DNA of 64,000 nt from the NCBI RefSeq assembly GCF_009660225.1, contig NZ_CP045920.1, positions 2,678,079 through 2,742,078 of the forward strand, read 5' to 3'. The stretch is from Pseudactinotalea sp. HY158 (GTDB lineage: Bacteria > Actinomycetota > Actinomycetes > Actinomycetales > Beutenbergiaceae). The position numbers and the translations under genes are program-made. Below the pieces are notes generated by a model. That model searched no databases and was not told the DNA's origin. It saw nothing but the letters and a program-made list of their open reading frames with translations. Positions 60,601 to 64,000 of the stretch are shown piece after piece (the first letter of the stretch is position 1; each line of letters starts with the position of its first letter).

Positions 60601-61202
60601 AGGTAGCTCATGTCCTCGAGGAGCCGATCGATGAAGTCGGTCGAGATGTTGATGACGCAGGCGCACAGGGTGACCCCGCGCTCGGAGTACGCGGGAACGT
60701 CGATCGCCGAGCCGTAGGGCAGGTCGAGCTGCTGGGTGAGCAGTTGCACGAGGGTGCGCGTCCCCCAGAACGTGCCGGTCTCGGTGGCGCCGGTGATCGT
60801 GATCTGCTCGTCGATCTCGAGTTCGTAGCCCTCCTCGCCCAGGTCGTCGGCACCGGCCCGGGAGGCGTCGACGATGAGTTCGATGTCGCCCGCGGCGGCG
60901 GCCCCCGAGCCGGCCTCGACGCCGGGCACGATCGTGTCGAGCTCGTCGGCGAGCAGCTCGGCGGTGGAGGTGAGCCGCTCGTCGTCCGCGGCGGCGACGA
61001 CGGTCAGGTCGCCCGTCGCGGTGAAGGTGCCCTCGGCGCCCTCCCAGCCGTCGAGCGAGGGGAGCAGCTGCGGCAGGTCGGGGGTGTCGGCGGCGGCCAT
61101 GGGCGCCAGCGTGAGCGGCGCGATCGCCGCGAGCGCGGCGGTGGCGAGGGCTGCGACAAGGGTTCGTGCGCGGCCGGGGCCGCGCGGCGTGGAGCTCAAC
61201 AC
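57693..61202 (-). CDS. sortase-anchored GH20 beta-N-acetylhexosaminidase, multidomain
   Basis: An 1169-residue secreted enzyme. The signal peptide is near residues 10-40. The GH20b N-domain leads to a GH20 barrel: YLKLNTLMIELKVKVD, VIPEINSPGHMEIW, and the catalytic Asp-Glu in HMGVDEYM near residue 308. A ricin-type lectin-like region (GRCLSLSDEG, STCSDTTVQQWQV) follows, then a NEW3-like domain, an F5/8C-type CBM32 domain (DGDPSTYWHSQWSP) and a Ser-Asp/Asn-Gly repeat linker (1024-1099). The C-terminus is LPDTG (1134), a membrane helix and RRRATGTL. The GTG start at 61202 follows GGAGAAG. It releases GlcNAc-type sugars at the cell surface. Confidence 0.92.
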   Translation of the reverse strand: MLSSTPRGPGRARTLVAALATAALAAIAPLTLAPMAAADTPDLPQLLPSLDGWEGAEGTFTATGDLTVVAAADDERLTSTAELLADELDTIVPGVEAGSGAAAAGDIELIVDASRAGADDLGEEGYELEIDEQITITGATETGTFWGTRTLVQLLTQQLDLPYGSAIDVPAYSERGVTLCACVINISTDFIDRLLEDMSYLKLNTLMIELKVKVDAYPQTNTWSYYTKDDIRTLVAKANKLGIDVIPEINSPGHMEIWLENMPELQLTNESTGVKDEVRMDITKEASFDFYTDLIDEYTDVFDSDYWHMGVDEYMLGSGYANFPQIKAFAEAQWGPTATQNDVVAWYVNKVNDYVKSQGKTLRIWNDGVITDNEFVDFDTDIVIEHWNNAASHVNPQDFIDWGHEIVNVSNSLYMVRGGYGVNVQNLYNSGWSPTDFYNGTISGGLDQIRGARISAWPDAGTPNEAENTTEERMFEPLRFIAQATWADSRPWSDYNGFKAAMGEIGRPPLWENVERLPVPDGAFTMSAADGSGLLAAGEGGTLRLGADGDGLDLTLTSNDAGYYTITTNDGRCLSLSDEGTMRLAVPVEIGADVVLSTCSDTTVQQWQVKRADGGFHLINAASQQYLSISDGLTDVPVAHEDLKDVPDGLIVQTPADWGTTVWTLQGSLSMRLELDASAAPPGDSISGTVRLGNFTGTTLAGATLRAASLPAGWTVLPGSTPVAEVGVGESADVGVTLYNVSGDSLSGPVTFELVDGDGTVISTASSDVASMCSVERITPVAIASVSSEQTTGEAAGSGVATAAIDGDPSTYWHSQWSPSEPGYPHSIVVDLGESSDVCGLWYTGRDSGGDGGANGRIAEYEVYASDTVSAFDSEDWGEPVATGTFVNTGEPQLAPFPATGARYVMLTGLSEVHGFVWATAGEIAVAGPAAPAPEYAPELSVGAGEVTAGEEVTAVATGFAPGEIVEFALDADGAESVTAQADAEGRAEVAIPVAAGVEGGEYTLTATGTTTGAAAAAQLTVVPADSNGSDGSDGSDGSDGSDGSDGSNGSDGSNGSDGSDGSNGSDGSNGSDGSNGSDGSNGSDGSDGSNGSGGSDGSDGSNGSAGAAGADGPDGSNGAGADGAQVPDVTEPLPDTGAAVTGYAAAAMLLLIAGAAAMVLRRRATGTL
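57905..58130 (-). repeat. 9-bp coding repeats of the Ser-Asp/Asn-Gly linker
   Basis: The DNA is a run of GTTCGAACCATCGGA-type triplets coding S-N-G and S-D-G. It is about 75 codons long and joins the catalytic part to the wall anchor. The number of copies is likely to vary between strains. Confidence 0.8.
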
Positions 61203-61281
61203 TCGGTACTTCTCCGTTCCGTGTGCGCTGTGCGCTACGTGCTGTGTGTGCGGACGACGACTCGCGCCGACCGCTGGCGAC

Positions 61282-61328
61282 CAGTGACGGCCACTGGTGA
61301 CCACTGATGACCACTGATGACCACTGAC
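61282..61328. repeat. 11-bp direct repeats upstream of the GH20 gene
   Basis: TGACCACTGA occurs three times at an 11-base step, preceded by two imperfect copies (GCGACCAGTGA, GGCCACTGG). One helical turn per repeat suggests cooperative protein binding, or simple slippage. Confidence 0.5.
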
Positions 61329-61367
61329 AACGCTGTGCGAGTATGGCATCGGTAACATACGACGTCC

Positions 61368-61412
61368 TGAGCGAACATGTCAAGATCGCCCACACAACGT
61401 CACGTTCGCTCA
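61368..61412. promoter_or_regulatory. paired inverted 9-mers in the GH20/LacI divergent region
   Basis: TGAGCGAAC (61368-61376) and GTTCGCTCA (61404-61412) are perfect complements, 27 bases apart, just upstream of the LacI-family gene. They may be binding sites for that regulator. Confidence 0.5.
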
Positions 61413-61439
61413 CACGCGTGCCCGAGAGGAGGAACCGCC

Positions 61440-62486
61440 GTGCCCACGTCCGCCTCCCGCGCCCCGGGCATGACCGACGTCGCCCGGCTGGCCGGGGTCT
61501 CCCCGCAGACCGTCTCGCGGACCCTGCGCGGACACTCCTACGTGAGCGCCGCCACCCGCGAGAAGGTGATGGACGCCGTCCATACGCTCGGCTATCGGAT
61601 GAACACGGCCGCGCGGGCGCTCTCCTCGGGGCGAACGCGCACGATCGGGGTCATGACGATGGCCACGGGCTCCTACGCCGGCGCGGTGACGCAGATGAGC
61701 ATCGACCAGCGGGCGGCCGCGCACGGCTACGCGGTCGTCGGCGCCCAGGTCGGCGTGGTCGACCCGCGGGCGATCGGGGCGGGCCTGCAGCGCCTCGCGG
61801 CCCAGGGCGTCGAGGGGCTCGTGCTGGCGCTCCCGCTCGGCACGATCGACCCGGGGAGCGAATCGCTCCTGCGCGCCCTGCCGACGGTCACGATCGGCGG
61901 ATCGGCCACGACGGTCGGGGAGTCCCTCGCCCTCGATCAGCGGGTGGTCGCCGAGCTGGCGACGGCCCACCTGCTCGGTCTCGGGCACGGCACGGTCCAC
62001 CTCCTGGCGGGCCCGGACGACTGGATCGACGCCGCCAACCGCACGGCGGGCTGGCGAACGACGCTCACGGCCGCGGGCCGGCGCGCGCCCGCCCCGCACC
62101 ACGGCGACTGGAGCCCCGAGTCCGGATACCAGGCGGGGCTCGCGCTCGGGCGCGATCCGGACGTCACGGCCATCCTCGCGGCGAGCGACGACATGGCCTT
62201 CGGCGTGATCCGGGCCCTCCACGAGCTCGGGCTGCGCGTGCCGGAGGACGTCTCGGTCGTCGGCGTGGACGACATCGACCTGGCCGCCTACTGCAGCCCG
62301 GCACTGACCACCGTGGCCCAGCCGTTCCGGGAGCTGGGCCGGGCCGCGGTCGACCACGTCGTGGCCCGGCTCGAGCACCGGCACCCGAGCGACGAGCCGC
62401 CGGTCCCGGCGCCGCGCCTGGTGGTGCGCTCCTCGACCGGCCCGGCGCGCCGCCCGGATCGGCCGGGGGCCGCGCCCCGCCGATAG
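61440..62486 (+). CDS. LacI family transcriptional regulator
   Basis: A 348-residue regulator. TDVARLAGVSPQTVSRTLRG near residue 12 is the LacI helix-turn-helix, and the hinge region includes AARALSSGRTRTIGV. The effector domain has the family blocks DDWIDAANRTAGW, AILAASDDMAFGVIRALHE and VPEDVSVVGVDDID. The GTG start follows GAGAGGAGG. It is divergent from the GH20 hexosaminidase gene and probably controls it, with a sugar effector such as GlcNAc or chitobiose (inferred). Confidence 0.92.
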   Translation: MPTSASRAPGMTDVARLAGVSPQTVSRTLRGHSYVSAATREKVMDAVHTLGYRMNTAARALSSGRTRTIGVMTMATGSYAGAVTQMSIDQRAAAHGYAVVGAQVGVVDPRAIGAGLQRLAAQGVEGLVLALPLGTIDPGSESLLRALPTVTIGGSATTVGESLALDQRVVAELATAHLLGLGHGTVHLLAGPDDWIDAANRTAGWRTTLTAAGRRAPAPHHGDWSPESGYQAGLALGRDPDVTAILAASDDMAFGVIRALHELGLRVPEDVSVVGVDDIDLAAYCSPALTTVAQPFRELGRAAVDHVVARLEHRHPSDEPPVPAPRLVVRSSTGPARRPDRPGAAPRR

Positions 62487-62497
62487 GCTGGGCGGCC

Positions 62498-63163
62498 ATG
62501 AGCCATCACGGCGCGGTCCACACCGCGGACGACCTGTCCACCCGGGCGCTGCTGCGCACGACCCTCATCGTGGTCGGATCGCTCGCGCTCGCGGCCCTCG
62601 TCGCGTTCCCGCTGCGCGAACCGATCTTCGTCGCCGTGGCCGGCGGGCTCGGCGGCTCCCCGCTCGGCCCGCTCTTCGCGGCCGTCGCCGAGCACGGCAT
62701 GTACCTGTTCGTGCTCGCCGCGGCCGCCGGGGCGGTGTGGACCTGGCTGCGCGACCGCGCCCGGTTCTGGCTGCTGGCCACCGGCGGGATCGGCGTCATC
62801 GCGGCCTATCTGCTCAGTGAGCTCGTCAAGGTGATCGTGACCGAGGAGCGCCCGTGCCGCACCCTCGACGTGCAGGGGGCCCTCGCCTGCCCCGCGGTGG
62901 GCGACTGGTCGTGGCCCTCGAACCACTCGGTGCTCGCCGCGGCGTTCGCGACCGCGCTGCTGCTCACGTTCCCGTGGGCCGCGCGCTGGCTCATCGCCTG
63001 GGCCGCCCTGCTCGCGTTCTCCCGGCTCGCCGCCGGCGTGCACTACCTGCACGACGTGCTCTCCGGGCTCGCGCTGGGCACGCTCGTGGTCGTGGCGGTC
63101 GTGCTCGCGATGCGCGCGCTCGTGCTGCGCGTCGGCGCGCGGCCGGGCTCCGGCCTCGGCTGA
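62498..63163 (+). CDS. PAP2-family phosphatase
   Basis: A 221-residue membrane phosphatase. The three-part active site is visible: KVIVTEERPC near residue 112, WPSNHSV near residue 142, and SRLAAGVHYLHDVLSG near residue 173. The middle motif has SNHS where PSGH is usual. About five or six helices surround it. Likely substrates are undecaprenyl pyrophosphate or other lipid phosphates. It lies directly behind the LacI gene and converges on the methyltransferase fusion with a 2-base gap. Confidence 0.9.
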   Translation: MSHHGAVHTADDLSTRALLRTTLIVVGSLALAALVAFPLREPIFVAVAGGLGGSPLGPLFAAVAEHGMYLFVLAAAAGAVWTWLRDRARFWLLATGGIGVIAAYLLSELVKVIVTEERPCRTLDVQGALACPAVGDWSWPSNHSVLAAAFATALLLTFPWAARWLIAWAALLAFSRLAAGVHYLHDVLSGLALGTLVVVAVVLAMRALVLRVGARPGSGLG

Positions 63164-63165
63164 TC

Positions 63166-64000
63166 TCAGCGGCGCCGCGCCAGCACCACCGCGTCGGTCA
63201 GCTCGGCGAGCTCCCCGGCCGGCGAGGTCGCCGAGCGCACCCGCGATTCGGCCACGAGCACCTCCCAGTCCGGCCCGTCGAGCCCGAGGCCGGTGACCGC
63301 CTCGGCGGCGCTCGGGAAGGCGTGCAGGTTCTCCCCCGCCTCGTGATCGTGCCCGTGATCGCGCGCCGCCCACGGCGGGAAGTCCACGTGTCCCACGATG
63401 AGGAACGCGCCCCCGGGGGCGACGGCGGCGGCGGCCCCGCGCAGGATCTCGTCCCGCGGGAACTCGAGCTGGGAGTGCAGGAAGCAGGCCGACACGAGGT
63501 CGTAGGTCGCGGCGGGCCGCCAGTGCGCCAGGTCGGCGCGCTGCCACGTGATCCGATCCGCGACCCCGCGCCTGCGGGCCTCGGCCTCGGCTCGCCCGAG
63601 CGCGGTGGCCGAGATGTCCACGCCGGTCACGTGCCAGCCCTGCTCGGCGAGCCAGATCGCATCGGCCCCCTCCCCGCAGCCGAGGTCGAGGGCGGTGCCG
63701 GGGGTGAGCGCGCCGGTCTCCTGCACGAGCGCGGCGTTCACGCGCCCGCTCCACATCGCGCCGCGTTCCCGGTAGCGGCCCTCCCAGTAGGCCTTGGTCT
63801 CGCTCGCCGGCCCGGTCGGCTGCTCGAGCCCGAACCGCGTACGGACGACGTCCCGGTCGGCCTCGTAGCCCTGTGCGCCGTCGCCGGTGGTCGCCATCGC
63901 CCCGACCGCGGCGGCGAAGTCGATCGCCTCGGCGAGCGGGTGCCCCTCGGCCAGGAACGTGGCGAGGCCGCCGACGAACGCGTCCCCCGCCCCGGTGGTG
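63166..64000 (-). CDS. PfkB-type sugar kinase C-terminus fused in frame to a SAM methyltransferase (partial)
   Basis: The frame is open from the window edge to 63166. From 64000 it reads TTGAGDAFVGGLATFLAEGH, then PLAEAIDFAAAVGAMATTGD and GAQGYEADRDVV. GAGD is the anion-hole/catalytic-base motif of ribokinase-like enzymes, and the following helices end as ribokinases do. Without a stop it continues to a class I methyltransferase: AYWEGRYRERGAMWSGRVNA, motif I ALDLGCGEGADAIWLAEQG, VTGVDIS and ACFLHSQLEF. An ATG at 63897 could start the methyltransferase alone, but that would place its first 25 residues in kinase sequence. The 5' end is outside the window. Confidence 0.75.
   Translation of the reverse strand, partial: TTGAGDAFVGGLATFLAEGHPLAEAIDFAAAVGAMATTGDGAQGYEADRDVVRTRFGLEQPTGPASETKAYWEGRYRERGAMWSGRVNAALVQETGALTPGTALDLGCGEGADAIWLAEQGWHVTGVDISATALGRAEAEARRRGVADRITWQRADLAHWRPAATYDLVSACFLHSQLEFPRDEILRGAAAAVAPGGAFLIVGHVDFPPWAARDHGHDHEAGENLHAFPSAAEAVTGLGLDGPDWEVLVAESRVRSATSPAGELAELTDAVVLARRR

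Noticed and set aside
56808-61307. A 1499-residue plus-strand frame opposite the esterase and GH20 genes
   Set aside because: It is low-complexity antisense sequence covering two well-supported minus-strand genes.
63166-63897. Free-standing methyltransferase starting at 63897
   Set aside because: Its first 25 residues continue the end of a ribokinase-type protein in the same frame, so a fusion is preferred, although an internal start cannot be ruled out from sequence.

Overview
The window is very GC-rich, gene-dense DNA from a Gram-positive actinobacterium. The order Micrococcales is my best guess and is an inference. Supporting signs are a mycothiol-dependent nitroreductase (Rv2466c-type) homologue, a GlbO-type truncated globin, YtrA-type GntR/ABC modules, separately encoded PTS EIIA and EIIB proteins, sortase-anchored surface proteins, and very common ATGA/GTGA start-stop overlaps.

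Layout. 1-3.1 kb: a GntR regulator with a DUF1648 membrane protein, then the cysteine pair cysK-cysE. 3.1-5.5 kb: a decayed Fic-type C-terminus with orphan inverted repeats, a lipoprotein, and an alkyltransferase-like DNA repair protein divergent from a membrane protein. 5.6-17.1 kb: a carbohydrate (probably polyol or pentulose) catabolic island. A SorC-type regulator, an RPE-like epimerase and rpiB lie on the minus strand. A SIS isomerase, FGGY kinase, medium-chain dehydrogenase, ABC importer (ATPase, permease, lipoprotein), SDR, transaldolase-like aldolase and P-loop kinase lie on the plus strand. 17.3-22.4 kb: a YtrA/ABC module, an M13 peptidase, a VapBC toxin-antitoxin pair and a DUF2249 protein. 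22.6-27.9 kb: a 1737-residue SdrD-B-repeat surface adhesin. 28-31.8 kb: the nitroreductase-like protein and a PTS EIIB / MalQ-like / EIIA cluster in which the MalQ-like protein appears to have lost its catalytic residues. 31.9-36.2 kb: a second sugar ABC importer whose binding-protein gene is split by a complete ISL3-family insertion sequence. 36.2-37.8 kb: a repeat-rich stretch around a 66-residue LAXTG mini-protein. 37.8-49.8 kb: globin, TesB, a GH3 glycosidase, a hotdog thioesterase, EttA, SSB, an unknown gene, an eCIS-cargo-like protein, two dynamin-like GTPases and tRNA-Arg. 49.8-57.6 kb: a lipoprotein, an Abi/HEPN-like gene, a MarR/EmrB pair, an oxidoreductase/DUF4349 pair, an ArsR/SRPBCC pair and an SGNH esterase. 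57.7-64 kb: a sortase-anchored GH20 hexosaminidase, a divergent LacI regulator, a PAP2 phosphatase and, at the edge, the end of a PfkB sugar kinase that reads without a stop into a SAM methyltransferase.

How the genes fit together. The 5.6-17 kb island reads as uptake, oxidation, phosphorylation and entry into the pentose phosphate pool. GH20, GH3, EIIB and EIIA suggest a second theme of amino-sugar use. Surface display is a third: three sortase-type C-termini with three different motifs (MPDTG, LADTG, LPDTG) occur here, but no sortase gene does. The observations most worth following are the kinase-methyltransferase fusion, the MalQ-like pseudoenzyme coupled to PTS proteins, the sortase substrate with an almost absent mature region, and the nested 30-bp repeat array beside it.
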